In this document: positions 35,138 through 43,672 of the stretch, piece by piece | How positions within the stretch are numbered: position 1 is the first letter of the stretch | Layout of the letters: each line of letters begins with the position of its first letter | Made by a program: the position numbers and the translations under genes | The notes under the pieces: model-generated | What the model saw: only the letters and a program-made list of their open reading frames with translations | Told to the model about the DNA's origin: nothing | Database searches by the model: none | Source: Comamonas sp. lk | GTDB taxonomy: Bacteria; Pseudomonadota; Gammaproteobacteria; Burkholderiales; Burkholderiaceae_C | Reading direction: 5' to 3' | Length of the DNA: 49,326 nt | Assembly (NCBI GenBank): GCA_945875225.1 | Contig: CAMCJY010000001.1 | Location: 1-49,326, forward strand

Positions 35138-35883
35138 GGTGCGGGGGCGCCAGGCAGGCGGGCGTCGGGCATGCGGGCGACGATGACATTGGCGCGCGCA
35201 TTGAGGTATTCGGAATTAGGCAGTTTTTCAAAGTAGCGTGGCCTAGGCAGCATCACGGCTAAGCGCGCCGCTTCCCAGGGACTGAGTTGCGCCGCAGACT
35301 TGCGGAAATAGTGACGCGCAGCGGCTTCGGCGCCAAACACACCGTCACCCCATTCCACGCTGTTGAGGTAGATTTCCAAAATCCGTTGCTTGCTCAGCAG
35401 CTTTTCCATGAGCAGGGTGATGACCATTTCCTGGGCTTTGCGCACCAGCGTGCGTTCGCCTGACAAAAACAAATTTTTTGCTAACTGCTGGCTAATGGTC
35501 GAGCCGCCAACGACTTTGACCGACCGAGTTTCACGGCTATTTTTGGCTTTGGCCGCCCGCTGTGCAGCGCGTTCTTCCGCCTTGCTGTTTTTCGACCAGG
35601 CTTTTTCCAATGCGGCCCAGTCGATGCCGTCGTGGCTGGCAAAACTGTCGTCCTCGGAGGCGATCACCGCACGCTTGAGCGCCTGGCCCAGTTGCGCATC
35701 CGTCTGCCAGCGCTGGCTCCAACGCACGCTGCCTTGCTCCTGCAGTTGGCGCCAGACTTGCGAGCGCTCAAAACTGCTGGACTGCGGATCCACCCAGGCC
35801 ATGGCTGCAATGCGCAGCGCAAAATACAGTTGCAAACCCAGCAGCGCCAAGCACAACACACCGAGTAATCGCAACAAGGCCAT
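35134..35883 (-). CDS. mtgA: Monofunctional biosynthetic peptidoglycan transglycosylase
   Basis: GT51 enzyme that polymerises lipid II into glycan strands. The 249-residue product has one N-terminal membrane span (about 5-28), the catalytic Glu77 in IASEDDSF, GGSTISQQLAKNLFLS, KRILEIYLNSVEWGDGVFG and EAARLAVMLP. Between the first two motifs there is a charged insert of roughly 15-20 residues (KAEERAAQRAAKAK region) not present in E. coli MtgA. GGGG lies 9 nt before the ATG. It is coupled to ruvC by a 4-base overlap. Confidence 0.93.
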   Translation of the reverse strand: MALLRLLGVLCLALLGLQLYFALRIAAMAWVDPQSSSFERSQVWRQLQEQGSVRWSQRWQTDAQLGQALKRAVIASEDDSFASHDGIDWAALEKAWSKNSKAEERAAQRAAKAKNSRETRSVKVVGGSTISQQLAKNLFLSGERTLVRKAQEMVITLLMEKLLSKQRILEIYLNSVEWGDGVFGAEAAARHYFRKSAAQLSPWEAARLAVMLPRPRYFEKLPNSEYLNARANVIVARMPDARLPGAPAP

Positions 35884-35964
35884 CAGGCAAGCCCCAAGGC
35901 CTGGGAGCGCAAGGCTTCACCGCGGGTGAACGAAAAGCACACCACCGCTTGCGCACGCAAGGTC

Positions 35965-38034
35965 TTAGGCGGGGTCCGGGGTGTCCAGTACATCGACAGC
36001 AATGGTAATTGGGCCGACCAGGTCTTCTTCGTCTTCGCCCTGCACGCCCGACGCAAGCGCTGCAGCATCGCCTGGGTCACCGGCCTCCTGCGGGCTGTCC
36101 AGACGCTCTAGCACGGTGGCGCTCACATCCAGGGTCATCAGGTCAATCGTGCCCAGGCGCAATCGCACTTGCGCACCCCGTGGCAGACCCGCCCCAGCGG
36201 CAATGGCCAGCACCAGCGGCAGCTCGTCGGCGCGGGCCATACCCTCTTTGATCACGGTTGCGACCAGTTCGCTAATGGCGTTCTGGCGCAGGTATTGCAG
36301 CGTCCAAAAGCGCTCCATGGCGGCCTGGTAGCCGTTGTAGGCGGCGTAGGTGGCCTCGAAGGCGGAGATGATGGAAAACAGCTGCGCGTCTTTGGGCTTG
36401 AAGGGCGCGGCCAGCGCTGCAGTACTGCCGTGGCGCACACAGGCGATGATTTGCCATTGGTTCACCAGATCGGTGTAGCGGCGCAGCGGCGAGGTGCTCC
36501 AGGCATAGCTGGGCACGCCGATACCGGCATGCGGCAAGGCCTTGGTGCCCATGCGCACTTTGACGCCCGGCGCCATTGAGGCCTGGCTGCGGTAAATCGC
36601 GGGTACGCCCAGACTGGCGAGCCATTGGCCCCAGGTGCTGTTGGCCAAAATCATGGCCTCGGCCACGATCAGGTCTAGCGGTGCACCGCGCTGGCGCACG
36701 CTGATCTGCACGCTCTCGTTGCCCGCCGGCTCCCCGGCCAGCAGGTCTGGGAGGCGGAAGTTGTAGTCCGGCCGGTTAAAGCTTTCGGGTTTGCCGCGCA
36801 CGATTTCACGCCGGGCCTTATGGGCGCAGGCAAAGCGGTGCAAAAAGGCCAGCTGTCTATGCAAAGCCGTGGCCGCTGCGCGCTGGCTATCGGCGCTGCC
36901 ATCGTCGGTAGCTTGCGCCGCTTGCAGCCATTCCTCGGTGACTAGGCTGTCGAGCTGGTCGTGGCGCAGGTTGTGGCTGATGGGCAGGCTTTCGATGCGG
37001 GTTTCGCTGTGCTTTATTTCCAGGGTCTGCTCGTCCAAGGTGACATAGAGCGAAAGCGCCGGGCAGTGGCGACCTTGCTGCAAGGTATAGACCTGCACCA
37101 GCGCATCGGGCAGCATGGTCAGCTTGTATCCCGGCATATAGACGGTGGACAAACGGTGACGGCCCAGTCGGTCGATATCGCTATCGGGCGCAATAGCCAG
37201 GCCGGGGGCAGCAATATGCACCCCCATAGTGACCGTGCCGCTACCCAGGCCTTGTAGCGACAAAGCATCGTCGATTTCGGTGGTGGCCGAGTCGTCAATC
37301 GAAAAAGCGGCTACCGGCGCCAGCGGTAACTCATCCGCGGGCGCAACCGCCGCCATCGCGGCAAAAGCCGTGCCCTGCGGAAAGTTTTCCAGCAAAAAGC
37401 GCTTCCAATGGAACTGGTACGGCGAATCGATGGCGCCGCTGGCTAGTAGTAAATCCAAGGGTGCAGTGCGGCTGTCACGCGAGGCTTGCACCACGGCTTT
37501 GTATTCGGGCGCGTTTTTATCTGGCTTGAACAGAATTTTGTAAAGCTGCGCGCGCACCGGCGCGGGGCAGTGGCCTTGGGTAAGCTCATGCGCCCATTGC
37601 GCGATCAACTCGGTTTGCAGGCGCTTTTTTTCAATCGCTGCCAAGGCTTGGGCCACGATGTCGGCAGGCGCTTTGCGGAACAAGCCTTTACCCGCACGGC
37701 GGAAATAATGCGGCGCTTCAAACAAGCGCATCAGCATGCCCGCTTGCTCGAGCACGCTGGCTTTGTCGCTGAAGTAGTCGCGCGCCAAATCGGCAAAACC
37801 GAAATCACCCTCTGGGGAAAACTCCCAGGCCAGCTCCAACTCCACCGCTTGGCTGATGGCAAGCGCCTGCTCCATAAATTGCGCAGGCGCAGGTTTATCA
37901 AAGCGCAGCATCACATTGGCAAGCTTGACCTTGAGGCGCTTGCCACTGTCAAGCTCCACTTGCACCGTGGCATCGCTTTCGGACAAGAGCCTTGCAGCCA
38001 AGAATTTTCCAGCTTCATCAAACATCAGGTACAT
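35965..38034 (-). CDS. RNase II/R-family exoribonuclease
   Basis: RNB-domain 3'-5' exoribonuclease. The 689-residue product has the catalytic acidic block FSIDDSATTEIDDALSL, VHIAAPGLAI, YMPGYKLTMLPDAL, and the late RNB block STSPLRRYTDLVNQW. The RNB domain is divergent from E. coli RNase II, and I could not identify a clear N-terminal cold-shock domain, so I leave the symbol open between rnb and rnr. The ATG at 38034 is chosen because a GACAAT hexamer lies 6 nt upstream and the longer frame would overlap divergent rodA. The gap to rodA is 49 bases. Confidence 0.85.
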   Translation of the reverse strand: MYLMFDEAGKFLAARLLSESDATVQVELDSGKRLKVKLANVMLRFDKPAPAQFMEQALAISQAVELELAWEFSPEGDFGFADLARDYFSDKASVLEQAGMLMRLFEAPHYFRRAGKGLFRKAPADIVAQALAAIEKKRLQTELIAQWAHELTQGHCPAPVRAQLYKILFKPDKNAPEYKAVVQASRDSRTAPLDLLLASGAIDSPYQFHWKRFLLENFPQGTAFAAMAAVAPADELPLAPVAAFSIDDSATTEIDDALSLQGLGSGTVTMGVHIAAPGLAIAPDSDIDRLGRHRLSTVYMPGYKLTMLPDALVQVYTLQQGRHCPALSLYVTLDEQTLEIKHSETRIESLPISHNLRHDQLDSLVTEEWLQAAQATDDGSADSQRAAATALHRQLAFLHRFACAHKARREIVRGKPESFNRPDYNFRLPDLLAGEPAGNESVQISVRQRGAPLDLIVAEAMILANSTWGQWLASLGVPAIYRSQASMAPGVKVRMGTKALPHAGIGVPSYAWSTSPLRRYTDLVNQWQIIACVRHGSTAALAAPFKPKDAQLFSIISAFEATYAAYNGYQAAMERFWTLQYLRQNAISELVATVIKEGMARADELPLVLAIAAGAGLPRGAQVRLRLGTIDLMTLDVSATVLERLDSPQEAGDPGDAAALASGVQGEDEEDLVGPITIAVDVLDTPDPA

Positions 38035-38040
38035 GGCTGG

Positions 38041-38046
38041 ATTGTC
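38041..38046 (-). promoter_or_regulatory. -10-like hexamer 6 nt before the RNase gene (leaderless candidate)
   Basis: On the minus strand GACAAT, CCAGCC, ATG (38034). It shares the 49-base divergent gap with the rodA hexamer, the two -10s being 25 bases apart. Confidence 0.4.
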
Positions 38047-38071
38047 CCATGGCGTCTTGCGGGGGCGGCGC

Positions 38072-38077
38072 GATAAT
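38072..38077 (+). promoter_or_regulatory. -10 element 6 nt before rodA start (leaderless candidate)
   Basis: GATAAT (5/6), CCGGCG, ATG at 38084. No Shine-Dalgarno is seen before the ATG. Confidence 0.45.
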
Positions 38078-38083
38078 CCGGCG

Positions 38084-39238
38084 ATGTCCACTTCCTTTGG
38101 CAAAGTCTCGCTGCGCAGTCGCTTCATGCCCTTATGGGCCGGCCTGGACGGGCCCTTGGCCTTTATCGTGTTTTGTCTCGCCTCTGCCGGTATGCTGGTG
38201 ATGTATTCCTCCGGCTATGACTTCGGCAGCCGCTTCTCTGACCATGCGCGCAATATGCTGATTGCCGCCACCGTGATGTTTGTCGCCGCGCAAATTCCAC
38301 CGCAGCGCTTAATGACGCTTGCCGTACCGCTGTACATCTTGGGCGTGGCCCTTTTGATCGCGGTAGCAATTTTCGGCGTGACCAAAAAAGGTGCGCGCCG
38401 CTGGCTCAATGTCGGCCTGGTGATTCAGCCCAGTGAGATTTTGAAAATTGCCATGCCCTTGATGCTGGCTTGGTGGTTCCAAAAGCGCGAAGGCCAGCTG
38501 CGCCCCTTGGACTTTGCGGTGGCCGGGGTACTGCTGGCGCTACCCGTGGGCCTGATCCTGCGCCAGCCCGATTTGGGTACCGCCCTGCTGGTATTGCTGG
38601 CGGGTCTGTCGGTGATTTTTTTCGCCGGTGTGGGTTGGAAATGGATTGCTCCGCCTGTGGTGTTGGGACTGGTGGGCGTGGTGCTACTGATCGCTTTTGA
38701 GCCGGCGCTTTGCGCCGACGGTATGCGCTGGTCGGTCTTGCACGACTACCAGCAGCAGCGCATCTGCACCCTGCTGGACCCCACGCGCGACCCGCTGGGC
38801 AGGGGTTTTCACATCATCCAAGGCATGATCGGCATCGGGGCTGGCGGCTTTTGGGGCACCGGCTTTATGCAGGGCACCCAAACCCATCTTGAATTTATTC
38901 CCGAACGCACCACCGATTTCATCTTTGCCGCGTTTTCCGAAGAGTTCGGCCTGTTTGGCAATCTGTTGCTCCTGGGCGGCTTTATTGCACTGATATTGCG
39001 CGGCCTGGCGATTGCGCTGGAAGCGCCGACCCTTTTTTCGCGCCTGCTTGCAGGCAGCGTATCCATGATTTTTTTCGCCTACGCCTTTGTCAACATGGCC
39101 ATGGTCAGTGGCATCTTGCCCGTCGTGGGTGTGCCCCTGCCCTTTATTAGCTATGGCGGAACCGCTATGGTGACACTGGGCTTTGCCTGCGGCATCCTGA
39201 TGTCTATTGCCAACGCCAGGCGATTGGTGCAGTCCTGA
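38084..39238 (+). CDS. rodA: Rod-shape peptidoglycan glycosyltransferase RodA
   Basis: SEDS-family polymerase for lateral wall growth, normally paired with PBP2. The 384-residue product has about ten membrane spans and the SEDS blocks KKGARRWLNVG, QPSEILKIAMP, RQPDLGTALLV, ERTTDFIFAAFSEEFG and VPLPFISYGGTAM. The ATG at 38084 gives the usual short cytoplasmic end; the frame is open upstream into the divergent gene. mreBCD and the PBP2 gene, often adjacent in other Proteobacteria, are not seen here. tldD follows after 77 bases with its own -10 candidate. Confidence 0.93.
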   Translation: MSTSFGKVSLRSRFMPLWAGLDGPLAFIVFCLASAGMLVMYSSGYDFGSRFSDHARNMLIAATVMFVAAQIPPQRLMTLAVPLYILGVALLIAVAIFGVTKKGARRWLNVGLVIQPSEILKIAMPLMLAWWFQKREGQLRPLDFAVAGVLLALPVGLILRQPDLGTALLVLLAGLSVIFFAGVGWKWIAPPVVLGLVGVVLLIAFEPALCADGMRWSVLHDYQQQRICTLLDPTRDPLGRGFHIIQGMIGIGAGGFWGTGFMQGTQTHLEFIPERTTDFIFAAFSEEFGLFGNLLLLGGFIALILRGLAIALEAPTLFSRLLAGSVSMIFFAYAFVNMAMVSGILPVVGVPLPFISYGGTAMVTLGFACGILMSIANARRLVQS

Positions 39239-39303
39239 GGCAGCGTCCTAGCGCGGGCGCCGCTCACCTTGCCCCGTCAGCGACAAGGCCATGGAGCCCC
39301 GCC

Positions 39304-39309
39304 TAGAAT
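39304..39309 (+). promoter_or_regulatory. -10 element 6 nt before tldD start (leaderless candidate)
   Basis: TAGAAT (5/6), GCGTGG, ATG at 39316. A possible -35, GCGACA (4/6), lies 18 nt upstream at 39280-39285. This is the best two-box candidate in the leaderless set. Confidence 0.5.
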
Positions 39310-39315
39310 GCGTGG

Positions 39316-40776
39316 ATGATCTCTCGCGAACCCACCCTTGAACGCCTGGCCACCGCCAAATCCCTGTTACTAACGCCTTTTGGCCTTGACGAAGGCCACC
39401 TCAGCCGCGCCTTGGCCGAAATCAAAGCGCATAAGGTGGACGAAGCCGACCTGTATTTTCAATACACCCGCTCCGAAGGCTGGAGCCTGGAGGAGGGCAT
39501 TGTGAAAACCGGCTCGTTCAGCATAGACCAGGGCGTAGGGGTGCGCGCGGTCAGTGGCGAGAAAACCGCTTTTGCCTACTCGGACGATATTTCGGAAGCC
39601 GCACTGCTCGATGCTGCGCGCACGGTGCGCAGTATTTCGCAAGCGGCCAGCCAGCGCCGTATCAGCGTGAGCAAACCCAAGATTGCGCGTAGCCGCTCGC
39701 TCTACCCCGACCAAGACCCCATCGCCACCATGGACAGCGCCGCCAAAGTGGCTTTGCTAGGGCGGGTGGAAAAACTAGCCCGTGCCAAAGACCCGCGTGT
39801 GTTGCAAGTAATGGCTGGCCTGGCCATGGAATACGACGTGGTGCTGGTGGCGCGTGCAGATGGTGTGCTGGCCGCCGATGTGCGTCCGCTGGTGCGCTTA
39901 TCTGTGACCGTGATTGCGGAACAAAAAGGCCGGCGCGAAGTGGGCTCCTCGGGTGGCGGCGGCCGTTTTGGTCTGGCGTATTTTGACGATGCGCAAATCA
40001 GCAAATACGTGGATCAGGCGGTGCATGCAGCGCTCACCAATTTGGAGGCGCGCCCTGCACCGGCAGGAGAAATGACCGTGGTACTGGGTTCGGGCTGGCC
40101 AGGCATTTTGTTGCACGAGGCCATTGGCCACGGCCTGGAAGGCGACTTCAACCGCAAGGGCTCCAGCGCATTTAGCGGGCGCATTGGCCAGCGCGTTGCA
40201 GCCAAAGGTGTGACGGTACTGGACGACGGCACCATGGCCGAGCGGCGCGGTTCGCTCAATGTCGATGACGAGGGCAATACCAGCGCGCGCAATGTATTGA
40301 TTGAGGACGGTATTCTCAAAGGCTATATCCAAGACGCCATGAATGCGCGCCTGATGGGTGTGGCACCTACTGGCAACGGACGGCGTGAGAGCTATGCCCA
40401 TGTACCTATGCCGCGTATGACCAACACCTATATGTTGGGTGGGGACAAGGCGCCAGAGGAGATCGTACGCAGTATCAAAAAAGGCCTGTACGCCGTCAAT
40501 TTCGGTGGCGGTCAGGTGGACATCACTTCAGGCAAATTTGTGTTCTCGGCCAGCGAAGCCTATTGGGTGGAAAACGGCAAAATTTTGTACCCGGTCAAAG
40601 GCGCGACCCTGGTCGGCAGCGGACCGGACTGCTTGAAACGGGTCAGCCTGATCGGCAATGACATGGCCCTGGACAGCGGCGTGGGCACCTGCGGCAAAGA
40701 CGGCCAAAGCGTGCCCGTGGGCGTGGGGCAGCCGACCTTGCGCATCGATGGTCTGACCGTGGGCGGTACCGCCTGA
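39316..40776 (+). CDS. tldD: Metalloprotease TldD
   Basis: TldD forms a heterodimeric metalloprotease with TldE/PmbA that trims unfolded peptides and matures some ribosomally made peptides. The 486-residue product has the zinc motif HEAIGH (267-272) followed by GLEGDFNRKG, the block TVLDDGTMAERRGSLNVDDEG, and the C-terminal GGGQVDITSGKFVFSASEAYW typical of the family. The partner gene is not in the window. It lies between rodA and the attenuator of the DAHP synthase gene. Confidence 0.95.
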   Translation: MISREPTLERLATAKSLLLTPFGLDEGHLSRALAEIKAHKVDEADLYFQYTRSEGWSLEEGIVKTGSFSIDQGVGVRAVSGEKTAFAYSDDISEAALLDAARTVRSISQAASQRRISVSKPKIARSRSLYPDQDPIATMDSAAKVALLGRVEKLARAKDPRVLQVMAGLAMEYDVVLVARADGVLAADVRPLVRLSVTVIAEQKGRREVGSSGGGGRFGLAYFDDAQISKYVDQAVHAALTNLEARPAPAGEMTVVLGSGWPGILLHEAIGHGLEGDFNRKGSSAFSGRIGQRVAAKGVTVLDDGTMAERRGSLNVDDEGNTSARNVLIEDGILKGYIQDAMNARLMGVAPTGNGRRESYAHVPMPRMTNTYMLGGDKAPEEIVRSIKKGLYAVNFGGGQVDITSGKFVFSASEAYWVENGKILYPVKGATLVGSGPDCLKRVSLIGNDMALDSGVGTCGKDGQSVPVGVGQPTLRIDGLTVGGTA

Positions 40777-40806
40777 TACATCAAGCCTGCGTAAGACCTG
40801 CTGTGT

Positions 40807-40812
40807 TACATT
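40807..40812 (+). promoter_or_regulatory. -10-like hexamer before the aromatic leader peptide
   Basis: TACATT (4/6), 7 nt before the ATG at 40820 of the leader peptide. It suggests the leader peptide may itself be leaderless. The -35 is unclear. Confidence 0.35.
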
Positions 40813-40819
40813 CATGCTT

Positions 40820-40888
40820 ATGAAATCTCAGCGCTTTTACTTTAGCTACTTTTGGTTCTCCAACGCCCCCGGCGTGAGAGGGTTCTGA
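40820..40888 (+). CDS. Aromatic leader peptide of the DAHP synthase attenuator
   Basis: A 22-codon reading frame, MKSQRFYFSYFWFSNAPG plus VRGF, lying 102 bases before the DAHP synthase start. An ATG at 40814 would add two residues. Eight consecutive codons after Arg read Phe-Tyr-Phe-Ser-Tyr-Phe-Trp-Phe, so seven of eight specify aromatic amino acids, the products of the pathway the next gene opens. The stop is 34 bases before a strong terminator hairpin. This matches ribosome-mediated attenuation as in E. coli pheA and trp, and is too ordered to be chance. Confidence 0.8.
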   Translation: MKSQRFYFSYFWFSNAPGVRGF

Positions 40889-40922
40889 ACGCAAGCAGTA
40901 AAACAGCGTACCGAATTCCCCG

Positions 40923-40950
40923 AACCGCCGGCCACCCCGGCGGTTTTTTT
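40923..40950 (+). terminator. Attenuator terminator upstream of the DAHP synthase gene
   Basis: AACCGCCG (40923-40930) pairs perfectly with CGGCGGTT (40938-40945) around a 7-nt loop; the T-run covers 40944-40950. The left arm could instead pair upstream: GGTTC (40881-40885, in the last leader codons) is complementary to GAACC (40922-40926), and GGC at 40871-40873 can extend onto GCC at 40927-40929. A ribosome stalled at the aromatic codons (40835-40858) would leave that region free to form the antiterminator. Confidence 0.8.
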
Positions 40951-40990
40951 ATGCCTTATTTTTTGAACTACCTGTAAGAGGAAATCTGCA

Positions 40991-42094
40991 ATGACCGCCA
41001 GCGCCGACCGCACCAGCATTACCGATGACGAACGTATCAAGGACATTACCGTGCTGCCGCCCCCCGAACATTTAATCCGCTTTTTTCCCATTAGCGGCAC
41101 GGCCGTGGAAGCCCTGATCTCAGCTACCCGCAAGCGTGTACAGAACATGATGAACGGCAAAGATGACCGCCTGCTAGTCATCATCGGTCCCTGCTCCATC
41201 CACGATCCCGCAGCCGCGCTGGACTATGCCAAACGCCTCAAAGAACAGCGCGACCATTACGCCGACACGCTGGAAATCGTGATGCGGGTGTACTTTGAAA
41301 AGCCGCGCACCACCGTGGGCTGGAAAGGCCTGATTAACGACCCCTATTTGGACGAAAGCTTTCGCATCGACGAAGGTCTGCGCATCGCGCGCCAGTTGTT
41401 GATCGACATCAACCGCCTGGGGCTGCCCGCAGGCAGCGAATTTTTGGATGTGATTTCACCCCAGTACCTGGGCGACTTGATTGCCTGGGGCGCCATCGGA
41501 GCGCGCACCACCGAGAGCCAGGTGCACCGCGAACTGGCCTCAGGCCTTTCAGCACCTGTCGGCTTTAAAAATGGCACCGATGGCAATATCAAAATCGCTA
41601 CGGACGCAATCCAGGCAGCAGCCGGTGGCCACCACTTTTTATCGGTGCACAAAAACGGGCAGGTGGCGATTGTGCAAACCCAGGGCAACCCGGATTGCCA
41701 TGTGATTTTGCGCGGCGGCAAAGCGCCCAATTACGATGCGAAAAGCGTAGAGAGCGCCTGCCAGAACCTGGCTAAAGCGGGCCTGACGCAAACCCTGATG
41801 GTCGACTGCAGCCACGCCAATAGCAGCAAACAACACCAAAAGCAGTTAGAAGTAGCCCGAGACATCGCGGGGCAGCTGGCGCAAGGTTCGACCCGGATTT
41901 TTGGCGTGATGGTGGAGAGCCATTTGAACGCCGGAGCGCAAAAATTTACGCCGGGCAAAAACTCGGTGGCCGACTTGCATTACGGCCAAAGCATTACCGA
42001 TGCCTGCTTGGGTTGGGACGATTCGATCAGCAGCCTAGAGACCTTGTCGCAATCCGTGAAAGCGCGCCGGGTGCGCCGCAGCACGGTGGCCTGA
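40991..42094 (+). CDS. aroG: 3-deoxy-7-phosphoheptulonate (DAHP) synthase, class I
   Basis: First step of the shikimate pathway, joining phosphoenolpyruvate and erythrose 4-phosphate. The 367-residue product is of the AroF/G/H type: IIGPCSIHDP, MRVYFEKPRTTVGWKG, PAGSEFLDVISPQYLGDLIAWGAIGARTTESQVHRE (metal and substrate site), GFKNGTDG and DCSHANSSK. Sequence alone does not tell which amino acid inhibits it; the leader peptide holds Phe, Tyr and Trp codons, Phe most. I use aroG in the general sense. GAGG lies about 10 nt before the ATG. Confidence 0.93.
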   Translation: MTASADRTSITDDERIKDITVLPPPEHLIRFFPISGTAVEALISATRKRVQNMMNGKDDRLLVIIGPCSIHDPAAALDYAKRLKEQRDHYADTLEIVMRVYFEKPRTTVGWKGLINDPYLDESFRIDEGLRIARQLLIDINRLGLPAGSEFLDVISPQYLGDLIAWGAIGARTTESQVHRELASGLSAPVGFKNGTDGNIKIATDAIQAAAGGHHFLSVHKNGQVAIVQTQGNPDCHVILRGGKAPNYDAKSVESACQNLAKAGLTQTLMVDCSHANSSKQHQKQLEVARDIAGQLAQGSTRIFGVMVESHLNAGAQKFTPGKNSVADLHYGQSITDACLGWDDSISSLETLSQSVKARRVRRSTVA

Positions 42095-42120
42095 ATACCG
42101 CCAGGACAGGCTGCGCCGAG

Positions 42121-42142
42121 GCCCAGTGTGGCCTGGCTGGGC
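42121..42142. other. Hairpin between convergent aroG and mpl
   Basis: GCCCAG (42121-42126) and CTGGGC (42137-42142) form a 6-bp stem in the 60-base convergent gap. No T-run follows on either strand, so terminator function is uncertain. Confidence 0.25.
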
Positions 42143-42154
42143 TTGCCTGCGCGC

Positions 42155-43564
42155 TTAAGGTGAGGCCGGCGCAGCCCGCTGCAAGGACTGAAGCAACTTG
42201 GCGTGAATGCCGCCAAAACCGCCGTTGCTCATGCACACTAGGTGGTCGCCTGGCTGCGCCGCGGCGCACAACTGATCAATCAGCGTGTCCACGGACTCGG
42301 CAACCCTTGCGCGCGCGCCCATAGGCGCTAAGGCCTCTTGCGCGTCCCAGCCCAAGCCGCCGCTATGGCAAAAAGCCAAATCCGCCTGCTCCAGACTCCA
42401 GGGCAGTTGCGCTTTCATGGCGCCCAGTTGCATGGTGTTGGAGCGCGGCTCGAACACCGCGAGAATGCGCGCCGCGCCCACCTGGCGACGCAAGCCATCC
42501 AGAGTGGTGCGTATCGCGGTAGGGTGGTGCGCAAAATCGTCGTACACCGTCACCAAGGGCGCACTTTGCCGCCCTGCCAGTGCGACGCGTCCACGCACTT
42601 CCATGCGGCGTTTGACATTTTCAAAGTGCTGCAAAGCCAAAGCTGCACGCGCCGGGCGCACGCCCAGGTGCTCTGCCGCCGCGATAGCGGCCAGGGCGTT
42701 GAGCTGGTTGTGTACGCCGCCTAAGGCCCATTGCACCCGTGCGACCTGCGCGCCCTGTTGGAGTACCACGAAATCTTCGGGGTCGCCTTGTGCGGAGAAA
42801 TCGCTAACTGCCGCACCAAAACTACGCACCTCGCTCCAGCAACCCATTTGCAACACACGCGCAAGACTTTCCTCCAAGCCATTGACCAGCACCCGTCCGT
42901 TGGACGGCACCGTGCGCAGCAAATGGTGGAACTGCCGCTCAATCGCCTGCAGGTTCTCAAAAATGTCGGCGTGGTCGAACTCCAGGTTGTTCAGAATGGC
43001 GGTGCGCGGGCGGTAATGCACAAACTTGCTGCGTTTGTCAAAAAACGCGGTGTCGTATTCGTCCGCCTCGATCACAAACGGAGCGCCCCGCCCCAGGCGG
43101 GCCGAAACGCCGAAGTTCAAGGGCACGCCGCCGATCAAAAAGCCTGGCTGAAGACCCGCCTGTTCCAAAATCCAGCCCAACATTGCGGTCGTCGTGGTTT
43201 TGCCATGGGTACCGGCGACCGCCAGCACATGGCGACCGGCCAAGAGCTGCTCAGCCAGCCACTGCGGTCCGCTGGTATAGGGCAGGCCCTGATCCAAAAT
43301 CGCCTCCATCAGCGGGAATTTGGCGCTGCCGTCGGTGTGCCGAGCACGGCTGACCACATTGCCCACCACATACATGTCCGGCGCCAGGGCCAGCTGGTCG
43401 GCAGCAAAGCCTTGCATCACCTCGATGCCCAGCTCGCGCAATTGATCGCTCATCGGTGGGTACACACCGGCGTCGCACCCCGTCACCCGGTGGCCAGCCT
43501 CGCGCGCCAGTGCCGCCAGCCCGCCCATAAACGTGCCGCAAATCCCCAATATGTGTATGTGCAT
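42155..43564 (-). CDS. mpl: UDP-MurNAc:L-Ala-gamma-D-Glu-meso-DAP ligase (murein recycling)
   Basis: Recycles the murein tripeptide by attaching it to UDP-MurNAc. The 469-residue Mur ligase starts HIHILGICGTFMGGLAALA, has the ATP loop GTHGKTTTT, EADEYDTAFFDKRSKFVHY (a block that separates Mpl from MurC) and DDFAHHPTA. The ATG at 43564 is chosen over the GTG just before it because TAAAAT lies exactly 6 nt upstream and no ribosome site is present. It is divergent from the conserved hypothetical gene, with 114 bases between. Confidence 0.95.
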   Translation of the reverse strand: MHIHILGICGTFMGGLAALAREAGHRVTGCDAGVYPPMSDQLRELGIEVMQGFAADQLALAPDMYVVGNVVSRARHTDGSAKFPLMEAILDQGLPYTSGPQWLAEQLLAGRHVLAVAGTHGKTTTTAMLGWILEQAGLQPGFLIGGVPLNFGVSARLGRGAPFVIEADEYDTAFFDKRSKFVHYRPRTAILNNLEFDHADIFENLQAIERQFHHLLRTVPSNGRVLVNGLEESLARVLQMGCWSEVRSFGAAVSDFSAQGDPEDFVVLQQGAQVARVQWALGGVHNQLNALAAIAAAEHLGVRPARAALALQHFENVKRRMEVRGRVALAGRQSAPLVTVYDDFAHHPTAIRTTLDGLRRQVGAARILAVFEPRSNTMQLGAMKAQLPWSLEQADLAFCHSGGLGWDAQEALAPMGARARVAESVDTLIDQLCAAAQPGDHLVCMSNGGFGGIHAKLLQSLQRAAPASP

Positions 43565-43570
43565 CACCGA

Positions 43571-43576
43571 ATTTTA
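43571..43576 (-). promoter_or_regulatory. -10 element 6 nt before mpl start (leaderless candidate)
   Basis: On the minus strand TAAAAT (5/6), TCGGTG, ATG (43564). No Shine-Dalgarno is seen. Confidence 0.45.
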
Positions 43577-43666
43577 CCGGCCACTCCCACCCACGCAGGG
43601 CCATTTGCGTGCCCGCATCGCTGGCGACTATGCAGCCAGCAACGCTTGTCAGGTGCCTCATCGGTG

Positions 43667-43672
43667 CACAAT
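43667..43672 (+). promoter_or_regulatory. -10-like hexamer 6 nt before the 43,679 gene (leaderless candidate)
   Basis: CACAAT, GCAGCC, ATG at 43679. TTGTCA (43646-43651) may be a -35 with a short 15-nt spacer. Confidence 0.4.

Noticed and set aside
42095..42154. Terminator between aroG and mpl
   Set aside because: The hairpin lacks a T-run on both strands, so it is listed only as a hairpin.
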